A stretch of DNA of 5,504 bases from Clostridia bacterium (GTDB lineage Bacteria; Bacillota_A; Clostridia; Oscillospirales; CAG-272), in assembly GCA_017959485.1 (NCBI GenBank), contig JAGDAM010000186.1:1-5504 (forward strand), read 5' to 3'. Made by a program: the position numbers and the translations under genes. Each line of letters opens with the position of its first letter. The first letter of the stretch is position 1. Below, one piece after another: positions 1-5,504 of this stretch. The notes below the pieces were generated by a model. The model saw only the letters and a list, made by a program, of their open reading frames with translations. It searched no databases and was not told the DNA's origin.

Positions 1-197
1 CTGAGAAGGCGCGGAGAAACTGGATGTTTCTCAAGCATTCAGACGCTACGTCAACGTGGCTTTGCCCCGTTGCCGCGGCAGGCACAAAAAGGGCCGACAG
101 GATGCGTACGATAAATGGTGCGCTGTTGCCCCTACAGGCGCGGAAAGAGCCGGCAAGATTTGTGCGTCGAATTGTGCGGTATTGCCTTAAAATTCCG
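1..197 (-). ncRNA. Candidate structured leader RNA or small RNA, leftward, left end outside window
   Basis: A leftward sigma-A promoter just upstream would start a transcript near 197 that runs off the left edge. I find no reading frame with both a start codon and a Shine-Dalgarno sequence in it. Seen directly in plus-strand coordinates: 184-188 (GCCTT) is complementary to 6-10 (AAGGC); 164-172 (GCGTCGAAT) pairs with 37-46 (ATTCAGACGC) over 9 bp with one bulge; 152-156 (GGCAA) pairs with 62-66 (TTGCC). These are properly nested. Local hairpins lie at 120-141 (7 bp with one bulged base, 7-nt loop) and 14-32 (perfect 7 bp, 5-nt loop). The shape (closing stem, side hairpin on the 3' strand, long apical arm, about 200 nt) is loosely like 6S RNA, but I recognise no 6S, riboswitch, T-box, tmRNA or RNase P consensus. 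Equally possible is a long leader for a gene beyond the edge. Confidence 0.35.
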
Positions 198-203
198 AAT
201 ACA

Positions 204-232
204 ATTATACCCGTTTTGCGATTGTTTGTCAA
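204..232 (-). promoter_or_regulatory. Perfect-consensus sigma-A promoter firing left
   Basis: On the minus strand the -35 box TTGACA (232-227) and the -10 box TATAAT (209-204) both match consensus exactly and are 17 bp apart, the optimal spacing. Transcription should begin near 198-194 and run towards the left edge. The region around it is AT-rich compared with the flanking genes, which agrees with a real control region. Such unweakened promoters are often found in front of stable RNAs or highly expressed genes; that last point is general knowledge, not shown here. Confidence 0.8.
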
Positions 233-271
233 TGAGATTGTAGCGCCGCCGCGCACGGCCCTCCGCCGCAC

Positions 272-300
272 TTGACACGGGCCGCCCTCGGTGATATAAT
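272..300 (+). promoter_or_regulatory. Perfect-consensus sigma-A promoter (extended -10) for the four-gene operon
   Basis: TTGACA at 272-277 and TATAAT at 295-300 are separated by exactly 17 bp, and a TG at 292-293 gives the extended -10 form TGnTATAAT. The start of transcription should fall near 306-310, giving a leader of roughly 32-36 nt before the aldolase ATG at 342. Its -35 box is only 39 bp from the -35 box of the leftward promoter, so one regulator bound between them could affect both directions. No obvious operator palindrome or catabolite-response element is visible in 233-271. Confidence 0.85.
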
Positions 301-316
301 AATACCCGTAATAATA
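297..316 (+). repeat. Short direct repeat TAATAATA at the -10 and start site
   Basis: The 8-mer TAATAATA occurs at 297-304 and again at 309-316, separated by CCCG (12-bp period). The first copy overlaps the -10 box and the second lies at or just after the predicted transcription start. It could be a protein binding site or simply AT-rich promoter sequence; nothing else in the window repeats it, so function is unproven. Confidence 0.3.
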
Positions 317-341
317 TGCGTTTCCGCGCGAGGGATTTGGA

Positions 342-1214
342 ATGTTTACAGACACCCGGAAAATGCTGAACGACGCCATGCGCGGCGGGTACGCCGTAGG
401 CGCGTTCAATTTCGAAAATATGGAGATGGCGCTGGCAATCGTCAGGGCGGCGGACGGGCTCGGCGCTCCCGTTATCCTGCAGACGACGCCGTCGACGGTA
501 AAATACGCGTCGGCGGGCGTGTTTGCCGCTATCGGCAGGGCGGCCGCGGAGAGCGTTGCGGTTCCCGTGGCGGTTCATCTTGACCACGGAGACTCGCGGG
601 AGCTCTGCTTCGAAGCAGTCAACTCGGGCTACTCCTCGGTTATGATAGACGCGAGCCGCCTCCAGCTTGCCGAGAATATCGCGGACGTCGCCGCGGTGAC
701 CGCCTTCTGTCGGCAGAGAGGGATACCGGTCGAGGCCGAACTCGGACGGGTCGGCGGCAAGGAGGATTCGCTTTCGGTAAAAGAGGATATCTATACCGAC
801 CCCGGCGAGGCCTGCGCTTTTGTCGAAGAGACGGGAATCTCGTCTCTCGCCGTCGCGATAGGTACGGCCCACGGCGTCTATCACGGAACGCCGGTGCTCG
901 ACGTCGGCAGACTGTCTGAGATACGCGAAGCGCTTGAAAGGAAAGGCCTGCTCATCCCGCTCGTCCTTCACGGCGCGTCGGGACTGTCCGACGAATCGGT
1001 GCGCGACTGCGTATCGCGCGGAATATGCAAAGTCAATTTCGCGACCGAGCTGCGGCAGGCGTATACCGCCGCGGTTCGCGAAACGCTCGCCGGAGACGGC
1101 GGGATATTCGATCCCAAAAAATACGGAAAACCGGCAATGGAAGCGGTCGGAAGGCTTGTCGCGGGACGCGTCGGCGTCCTCGGAAGCGCCGGAAAAGCAA
1201 AGGAGATCAGATAA
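342..1214 (+). CDS. Class II (zinc-dependent) ketose-bisphosphate aldolase, KbaY/GatY-like
   Basis: A 290-residue cytoplasmic aldolase of normal family length. Class II aldolases split fructose- or tagatose-1,6-bisphosphate into dihydroxyacetone phosphate and glyceraldehyde 3-phosphate using a divalent metal. Visible motifs: GAFNFEN near residues 20-26; HLDHG at 79-83, with D81 the expected catalytic acid/base and H82 a metal ligand; VEAELGRVGG at 130-139; AIGTAHGVY at 172-180 with ligand H177; LVLHGASG at 207-214 with ligand H210; and the phosphate-binding KVNFATEL at 230-237. By memory the AELGRVGG, AIGTAHG and LHGAS segments resemble E. coli KbaY/GatY (tagatose type) more than Bacillus FbaA, but substrate choice cannot be settled from this; IolJ-type aldolases of inositol breakdown belong to the same family. 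The start is supported by GAGGG at 330-334, 7 nt upstream. It is the first gene of the operon and its stop abuts the next ATG. No key residue is missing. Confidence 0.93.
   Translation: MFTDTRKMLNDAMRGGYAVGAFNFENMEMALAIVRAADGLGAPVILQTTPSTVKYASAGVFAAIGRAAAESVAVPVAVHLDHGDSRELCFEAVNSGYSSVMIDASRLQLAENIADVAAVTAFCRQRGIPVEAELGRVGGKEDSLSVKEDIYTDPGEACAFVEETGISSLAVAIGTAHGVYHGTPVLDVGRLSEIREALERKGLLIPLVLHGASGLSDESVRDCVSRGICKVNFATELRQAYTAAVRETLAGDGGIFDPKKYGKPAMEAVGRLVAGRVGVLGSAGKAKEIR
1200..1205 (+). promoter_or_regulatory. Ribosome binding site inside the end of the aldolase gene
   Basis: AAGGAG lies within the last codons of the aldolase gene, 9 nt before the ATG at 1215. It fixes the start of the flavoprotein at 1215 rather than the later ATG at 1242, which has no comparable site, and suggests coupled translation. 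Confidence 0.8.
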
Positions 1215-3086
1215 ATGAAAAACACCGTCAGCTGCGCGGGAATGGCGCGCGTCGAACACAAGACCGATCTGTGCATCGTCGGAGGCGGTCTGACCGGACT
1301 CTGTGCCGCGATTGCCGCAGCGAGAGAGGGAATAAAGGTCGTCCTGATGCAGGACCGTCCGATGCTCGGAGGAAACGCCTCGAGCGAGATCCGCATGTGG
1401 GTTCGCGGAGCCAAGGGTAAGGAAAACCGGGAGACCGGCATCATTTCCGAACTTGAGGAAGAGAATATCTACCGCAATCCGACGCTCTGCTGGTCGGTCT
1501 GGGATTCGGTCATGTGGGAGAAGGCGAAGAAGGAGGAGAATATCACTCTGATTCTCAACTGCTCCTGCTGCGACTGCGAAAGCGAAAAGACGCCCGACGG
1601 GTATCTGATAAAGAGCGTCACCGGCTGGCAGCTCACGACATACACCTGGCATACCGTCCGGGCAAAGTATTTCGCCGACTGTTCGGGCGACTCGGTGCTC
1701 GCGACCCTGTCGGGAGCGAAGTGGAGAGTAGGCCGCGAATCGGGAAGCGAATACGGAGAGGCGATGGGACACGAGACCTCCGATTCGAAGACGATGGGTA
1801 TGTCCTGCCTGATTCAGGCCCGCGAGACCGATCACCCGGTCGAATTCATTCCGCCCGAATGGGCTTACGTCTACGAAAAGGACGAAGATTTCAACTTTTC
1901 CTGCGTCCGCACCCCGGTAGCCGACGGTTCGGCGAGCATCGCGGATCAGTCGATAAAGGTTGCCACCTCGATGAGCCGGCCGCATAAGCTCGGCACGAAC
2001 GAGACAAACTTCTGGTGGATCGAGATGGGCGGCGACCGCGACAGCATACACGACGCCGAAGAGATGCGGGACGAACTTCTCCGGATTGCCTACGGCATCT
2101 GGGATCACGTTAAAAACCGCTCGGGCCACAAGGCCGACAACTGGGAACTCGAATGGGTCGGTTTTCTCCCCGGCAAGCGCGAGTCGCGCAGATATATCGG
2201 TCAGTACGTGATGACCGAGAACGATATCGAGGCCGGCGGAAAGTTTGACGATATCATCGCCTTCGGCGGCTGGCCGATGGACGATCACAATCCCGCGGGT
2301 TTCAAATCATACGAATATTCCTTCCCGCCGTCCATGCTCTATCCGGCTCCGTCGCCCTACGGCATACCCTACCGCGTGATCTACGGTCCGGACGTGAGGA
2401 ATCTGTTCTTTGCCGGCCGCAACATTTCGGTGACGCACGCCGCCCTTTCCTCGACGAGAGTTATGGCGACCTGCTCGCTGATCGGCCAGGCGATGGGAAC
2501 CGCGGCCTCGATCTGCGTAAAGCGCGGCGAGACGCCCGATGCGGTCGGAAGAAAATATATCCGCGAGCTCCAGAATAAACTTCTCGACGCCGGCTGCTTC
2601 CTTCCGGGACTTAAGCGTGAGATACCCGAACTGACCGCGTCGGCGATCTGCAATCTGTCGGGACCCGATCTCTGCGTGCTCTTCAACGGAGAGGAGCGCC
2701 CCGACTCCGACTGGACGGTGAATTACGTGACTCTTCCTGTCGGAGGGGAGATTTCCTTCGATTTCGGAGAGACGAAGGAGCTGACCGAGCTGCGCATTGC
2801 CTTCGACCCCGATTTCTCGAGAGAGTCGGTGTCTTCCAACAAGAAGATGCGCGTTTTCGCGCAGCGCGCGATGAGGGGGCTTGATTTCGAGCCGATGAAG
2901 GTGGCGAAGACGCTGGTGAAATCCTTTACGGTCGAAATCGACGGCAGACCTTTCGCAGAGTTTGACAACTTCCACAATTCGCTCGCGAGAATCCCGCTCG
3001 GAGTCAGCGGTTCGCGTCTTTGCGTAAGATTTAATTCCACCTGGGGAGAGGAACAGATTCACATCTTCTCCTGCGACGTTCGCTGA
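1215..3086 (+). CDS. FAD-dependent oxidoreductase (FAD_oxidored family) with C-terminal beta-sandwich
   Basis: A 623-residue flavoprotein with no signal peptide or membrane segment, so cytoplasmic. The N-terminal Rossmann fold binds the ADP part of FAD: CIVGGGLTG at 20-28, strand-end D47 after VVLM, then LGGNASSEIRMW at 51-62, a signature I associate with the PF12831-like family. VGFLPGKRESRRYIG at 315-329 is a second family block. NLFFAGRNISVTHAA at 396-410 followed by STRVMATCSLIGQAMGTAA to about 431 is the second FAD-contacting segment closing the fold. Residues about 470-623 form a beta-rich region resembling a discoidin (F5/8 type C) sandwich. Family members are widespread in carbohydrate-using gut bacteria and Planctomycetes, often mislabelled as xanthan lyases; the reaction is generally unproven. 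An unusual CSCCDC cluster sits at 116-121. Its position directly after the aldolase suggests oxidation of a sugar-related substrate, which is inference. Confidence 0.9.
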   Translation: MKNTVSCAGMARVEHKTDLCIVGGGLTGLCAAIAAAREGIKVVLMQDRPMLGGNASSEIRMWVRGAKGKENRETGIISELEEENIYRNPTLCWSVWDSVMWEKAKKEENITLILNCSCCDCESEKTPDGYLIKSVTGWQLTTYTWHTVRAKYFADCSGDSVLATLSGAKWRVGRESGSEYGEAMGHETSDSKTMGMSCLIQARETDHPVEFIPPEWAYVYEKDEDFNFSCVRTPVADGSASIADQSIKVATSMSRPHKLGTNETNFWWIEMGGDRDSIHDAEEMRDELLRIAYGIWDHVKNRSGHKADNWELEWVGFLPGKRESRRYIGQYVMTENDIEAGGKFDDIIAFGGWPMDDHNPAGFKSYEYSFPPSMLYPAPSPYGIPYRVIYGPDVRNLFFAGRNISVTHAALSSTRVMATCSLIGQAMGTAASICVKRGETPDAVGRKYIRELQNKLLDAGCFLPGLKREIPELTASAICNLSGPDLCVLFNGEERPDSDWTVNYVTLPVGGEISFDFGETKELTELRIAFDPDFSRESVSSNKKMRVFAQRAMRGLDFEPMKVAKTLVKSFTVEIDGRPFAEFDNFHNSLARIPLGVSGSRLCVRFNSTWGEEQIHIFSCDVR

Positions 3087-3104
3087 AAAAACGGAGGAAG
3101 AACG

Positions 3105-3635
3105 ATGGCGTTCAAACGCGCCTTATGGACCAGCGGTTACACCTACCGCATGCGCTGCCCGATATGCGGCACCGCAATCGAATATACCGACCGTCAGCTC
3201 GGTTTCCGCGCCTGGTATCCGAACGGATTCGTATACTGTCCCGGATGCCGCAAGCCGCAGCGCCACAGTGAGTTTTTCGCGGTGTATCCCGACGGAACGC
3301 CGGTATACAAAACGCGCGCGGAGGCGGACAGGGCGATCGTCGACGGCTATTACCGTTCGATCGGAGTGCAGGTGCCCGCGGGGGCGTACGACGAAGAGGC
3401 GCGCGCCGCGGCCGGGACTCCGACTCCCGCCGCCGGGACGGCTCCGGCTGCCGAAAAATGCCCCTCCTGCGGAGCCGACGTTCTGCCCGGATCAAAATAC
3501 TGCTCCCGGTGCGGTACGTCGCTCGAAAAAGAAAAGATTCCCGTCTGCCCGGGCTGCGGAAGAAACGTACCGAAAGACACATATTTCTGTCCATATTGCG
3601 GAACAAAGCAAAACGATCGGGGAGATACTCTATGA
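3105..3635 (+). CDS. Multi-zinc-ribbon protein of unknown role
   Basis: A 176-residue soluble protein with no signal peptide or membrane segment. Three four-cysteine zinc sites are visible. Site 1: C18-x2-C21 and C45-x2-C48, the two knuckles separated by a Tyr/Phe/Trp-rich stretch with RAWYPNGFVYCPGC. Site 2: CPSCG at 119-123 with CSRCG at 133-137. Site 3: CPGCG at 148-152 with CPYCG at 162-166. Sites 2 and 3 together are a typical double zinc ribbon. Between them and site 1 is a short helical segment (about 70-86) and a flexible Ala/Pro/Gly/Thr linker (about 99-117). Such modules usually bind nucleic acid or protein; which one here is unknown. The start has GGAGG at 3093-3097, 7 nt upstream, in an 18-bp gap after the flavoprotein. 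Its stop codon overlaps the lipoprotein start, suggesting coupled production. Confidence 0.88.
   Translation: MAFKRALWTSGYTYRMRCPICGTAIEYTDRQLGFRAWYPNGFVYCPGCRKPQRHSEFFAVYPDGTPVYKTRAEADRAIVDGYYRSIGVQVPAGAYDEEARAAAGTPTPAAGTAPAAEKCPSCGADVLPGSKYCSRCGTSLEKEKIPVCPGCGRNVPKDTYFCPYCGTKQNDRGDTL
3619..3624 (+). promoter_or_regulatory. Ribosome binding site deciding the lipoprotein start
   Basis: GGGGAG lies inside the end of the zinc-ribbon gene, 7 nt before the ATG at 3632, which itself overlaps the upstream stop as ATGA (3632-3635). Together with the signal peptide that begins exactly at this Met, it rules out the longer in-frame start at 3458. Confidence 0.8.
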
Positions 3636-5494
3636 AAAACAGTTTGATACGCTTTCTCGCTGTGCTGACGGCATTTCTGACGCTGTTCGCACTCTGCTCC
3701 TGCACTGTTACAATCAACCTCGCGGGCAATTCCACGGAAGCCGGTACCGGCACGTCCGTGCCCGGAAGCGACGACGAAAGCAGCCCGGTTTCCGAGTCCG
3801 GAACCGTTGGGGAGACCGGCTCTGAAACCTCCCCGGAGAGTACGTCCGGGGCCGTGACGTCCGACGCCGCCGAAACTGACGACGCAACCTCCGCCGAGAC
3901 CTCTCCCGCGACCGAATCGACTACCGCCTCCGGGACCGGTACCGAGCCGCTGCCTCCAGAGTCTTCGTCCTCCGTACAGTCTTCGGGCGCGGCGGAACTG
4001 ACGAACGAGGAGCTGCGAGTCCTCGCGGAAGACTTCCTCAACACTCCCGGTATCAACGGACTTATCCAGTCGCGTTTCAGCGATCCGCGCGCCTGCTCGA
4101 TCTACGACGTGGTGGCGCAGCTTGAGGATCCCGACGTGGACGCGAGCAGCTTCGACGCGCTGTTCCAGCTCTATTTCAAACCCTACGACAAGACCAAGAA
4201 GATCAATTACGTCAAAAAGGACAACCTCGACCGGCTGCTGCAAAACGCCACCGGCTGGGAGCTCGAGCGCTTTTCCGATTACGATACGAGAAAACCGGAT
4301 TATTTCCCGGGCGAGTTTATCTTCAGCGTTCAGCACGACTCCGACACCCACCGCACCGTGAGCGTGACCTCGGTGACCGTCTATCACGACGGACGGATCG
4401 AGGCGCTTTACAAGGCGCAGACGGGCAACTGGCGGCTCTTCTACGGCGGCGACGGCGACGGATTCAACTCCTACGCCGAGGCAACGCTGATGAGCGCAAT
4501 CTTTCTCCGCGCCGACGACGGATCGCTCAGGATCCTGGAAAACAATCCGGTACAGCTTGCAAACGGACTGGATCCTCTCGCGTATGAGGTGTCGCAGTAT
4601 CTCAATACCTTCGGCATAAACGGAATAATCCAGTCGAGGTTCTTCGATCCGCTCGCGGGCGTGCGAATCTCGGAGATTATAAAACAGCTTAAGATCGGCG
4701 TTTACAATTACGGGACGATTCATCCGGAACACATCTATGCCGATCTTGAATCGGGGAGTTATCCCTACTTCCCGGACACCGGCGTCTCATACGTGAGCGC
4801 CGAGTATCTCGACGCGCTGCTGTGCGCCGCAACCGGTTACCGTCTCGATGATTTCGGAACAAGCTTCCCGAACGTGATTAAGCTCAACGCCGTCGACGTT
4901 TACGTCGTCCAGCACGGGGATATGACCTACCAGCCGGTAAAACTGCTCAGCGTCACTCCCTACCGCAACGGATATCTCGCGACCTACCAGGCCGATCCCG
5001 TATTCTCGAGCAGTATGCTTATCGATTTTGACGGCGATCTGCGTGAAGTCGCCGTTATGCAGGCTTATCTTGTCAGAAACCAGATCGACGGACGCCTCAA
5101 CATAGTAACCAATATTCCGGTCTGGTACGCCTCGGAAACCGACAACGCCTCCTACATTATCCAGCCGGCGATGCTTCAGTTCAACGAATTCACCGTCAAC
5201 GCCTTCCTTCAGTCGGAGTATTATGAGCCGACCGGTATCGACTTCGCGAGGATTGTCATGCAGGCCGGAGAGAACGACGCGAATATCGACTACGAGACCG
5301 CATATAAGAAATACGGCTACGTCGTCGAGGAAGGCCCCGGCTTCAAGGGACTGACCGGAGCGTATCTCTTCTATCTGCTTGAAAAATACGCCGCGGTATG
5401 GCTTGATGATTGCGCTCAGTATGAGAACAACTATCCTCTTTTCCTCAAGGACGAGGACGTTTACGCGATTCAGTCGGTCGGCGTTACCTACTAG
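3632..5494 (+). CDS. Secreted lipoprotein with Ser/Thr-rich tether and three tandem repeats
   Basis: A 620-residue protein of unknown function. Residues 1-24 are a lipoprotein signal: MKN, R7, hydrophobic core to about 21, then LCSC with C24 as the likely lipidated residue; C22 at the -2 position is atypical. Residues about 31-123 are a disordered, acidic Ser/Thr/Glu/Gly/Ala tether that should hold the rest away from the membrane. Then come repeats: copy 1 about 128-307, copy 2 about 315-497, copy 3 about 509-620. Shared landmarks are NTPGINGLIQSRFSDP (137-152), NTFGINGIIQSRFFDP (325-340) and FTVNAFLQSEYYEP (520-533); a helix NLDRLLQNATGW (198-209), YLDALLCAATGY (392-403) and YLFYLLEKYAAVW (578-590); and a strand block FSVQH, YVVQH and YAIQ (231, 424, 611). 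I recognise no catalytic motif or named domain. The start is set by the ATGA overlap, its ribosome site and the signal peptide. Copy 3 stops early. Confidence 0.85.
   Translation: MKNSLIRFLAVLTAFLTLFALCSCTVTINLAGNSTEAGTGTSVPGSDDESSPVSESGTVGETGSETSPESTSGAVTSDAAETDDATSAETSPATESTTASGTGTEPLPPESSSSVQSSGAAELTNEELRVLAEDFLNTPGINGLIQSRFSDPRACSIYDVVAQLEDPDVDASSFDALFQLYFKPYDKTKKINYVKKDNLDRLLQNATGWELERFSDYDTRKPDYFPGEFIFSVQHDSDTHRTVSVTSVTVYHDGRIEALYKAQTGNWRLFYGGDGDGFNSYAEATLMSAIFLRADDGSLRILENNPVQLANGLDPLAYEVSQYLNTFGINGIIQSRFFDPLAGVRISEIIKQLKIGVYNYGTIHPEHIYADLESGSYPYFPDTGVSYVSAEYLDALLCAATGYRLDDFGTSFPNVIKLNAVDVYVVQHGDMTYQPVKLLSVTPYRNGYLATYQADPVFSSSMLIDFDGDLREVAVMQAYLVRNQIDGRLNIVTNIPVWYASETDNASYIIQPAMLQFNEFTVNAFLQSEYYEPTGIDFARIVMQAGENDANIDYETAYKKYGYVVEEGPGFKGLTGAYLFYLLEKYAAVWLDDCAQYENNYPLFLKDEDVYAIQSVGVTY
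4013..5491 (+). repeat. Three in-frame coding repeats of about 180, 183 and 112 codons
   Basis: The C-terminal two-thirds of the lipoprotein gene encodes a unit repeated in tandem: roughly 4013-4552, 4574-5122 and 5156-5491. Copies 1 and 2 keep the order of all landmarks: NGIIQS-like motif, LDxLL helix, VQH strand, SVT strand, then a closing segment ending in NNPV or TNIPV. At the DNA level the match is best around 4052-4087 against 4616-4651, where most differences are at third codon positions. Copy 3 is the most diverged and lacks about the last 65-70 codons. This points to old duplication within the gene rather than recent slippage. Confidence 0.75.
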
Positions 5495-5504
5495 CGTATG
5501 CGGA

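Noticed and set aside
14..32. Perfect 7-bp hairpin as a terminator
   Set aside because: No T-run follows on either strand, so it does not look like an intrinsic terminator; it is kept only as part of the RNA structure idea.
1..85. Leftward frame beginning at GTG (85-83) or at ATG (38-36) and running off the left edge
   Set aside because: Neither start has a Shine-Dalgarno sequence. The GTG frame stays open to the edge and could be the start of a divergent gene, but too little is visible to support it.
24..275. 83-codon rightward open frame near the left edge
   Set aside because: It covers the leftward promoter and ends inside the -35 box of the rightward one, lacks a good ribosome site, and its product resembles nothing I know.
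316..369. 17-codon upstream frame from ATG at 316 overlapping the aldolase start
   Set aside because: No ribosome site before it, and the spacing to the predicted transcription start is under 12 nt; a leader peptide role is not supported.
132..2288. Minus-strand open frame of 718 codons opposite the aldolase and the first half of the flavoprotein
   Set aside because: It lies antisense to two well-recognised genes, runs through the control region, has Arg/Asp/Ala/His-rich low-quality composition with no recognisable domain, and is the usual by-product of biased codon use in GC-rich genes.
3458..3631. Longer N-terminus for the lipoprotein starting at 3458
   Set aside because: It would add 58 Arg/Lys-rich residues in front of a clear signal peptide and overlap the zinc-ribbon gene; the ATG at 3632 has its own ribosome site and ATGA overlap.
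3350..4732. Minus-strand open frame of 460 codons opposite the zinc-ribbon and lipoprotein genes
   Set aside because: Antisense to a gene pair with a signal peptide and zinc motifs; its Gly/Arg/Val-rich protein is the mirror of the Ser/Thr-rich tether and repeats.
1..5504. CRISPR arrays, tRNA or rRNA genes, insertion sequences, attachment sites
   Set aside because: No spaced direct repeats, tRNA-like cloverleaf, transposase motifs or terminal inverted repeats were seen.

Overview
The window looks like part of an uncultured, fairly GC-rich Firmicute, most likely a gut-type Clostridia (Oscillospirales or similar). This rests on overall protein style: strong AGGAGG-type ribosome binding sites, perfect sigma-A promoters, a zinc-ribbon protein of the kind common in that group, and a lipoprotein with a Ser/Thr/Glu/Asp-rich tether after its lipidated Cys. 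The lineage is inferred from recognition, not from a search.

Layout. Bases 1-341 hold no protein gene I can support. They carry two back-to-back promoters, each with exact TTGACA and TATAAT boxes 17 bp apart. One fires left (boxes at 232-227 and 209-204) and one fires right (272-277 and 295-300, also with an extended -10 TG). The leftward transcript would cover about 197 to 1, has no convincing start codon, and contains nested complementary segments. It is either a structured leader of a gene beyond the left edge or a small RNA.

The rightward promoter drives four closely packed genes: a class II ketose-bisphosphate aldolase of the KbaY/GatY type (342-1214); an FAD-dependent oxidoreductase of the FAD_oxidored (PF12831-like) family with a C-terminal beta-sandwich (1215-3086); a small protein with an N-terminal zinc knuckle and two C-terminal zinc ribbons (3105-3635); and a secreted lipoprotein with a tandemly repeated domain I cannot name (3632-5494). 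Junctions are 0 bp, 18 bp and a 4-bp ATGA overlap, so they read as one transcription unit.

How they might work together. The first two genes suggest cytoplasmic carbohydrate metabolism: oxidation of a sugar or sugar-like substrate by the flavoprotein and cleavage of a ketose bisphosphate by the aldolase. The last two look like a separate pair, a cytoplasmic zinc-binding protein and a surface lipoprotein, coupled by overlap. No transporter, kinase, glycosidase or regulator lies in the window, so the substrate cannot be named. The most unusual items are the lipoprotein repeats (two full copies and a third that ends early) and the possible structured RNA at the left edge.
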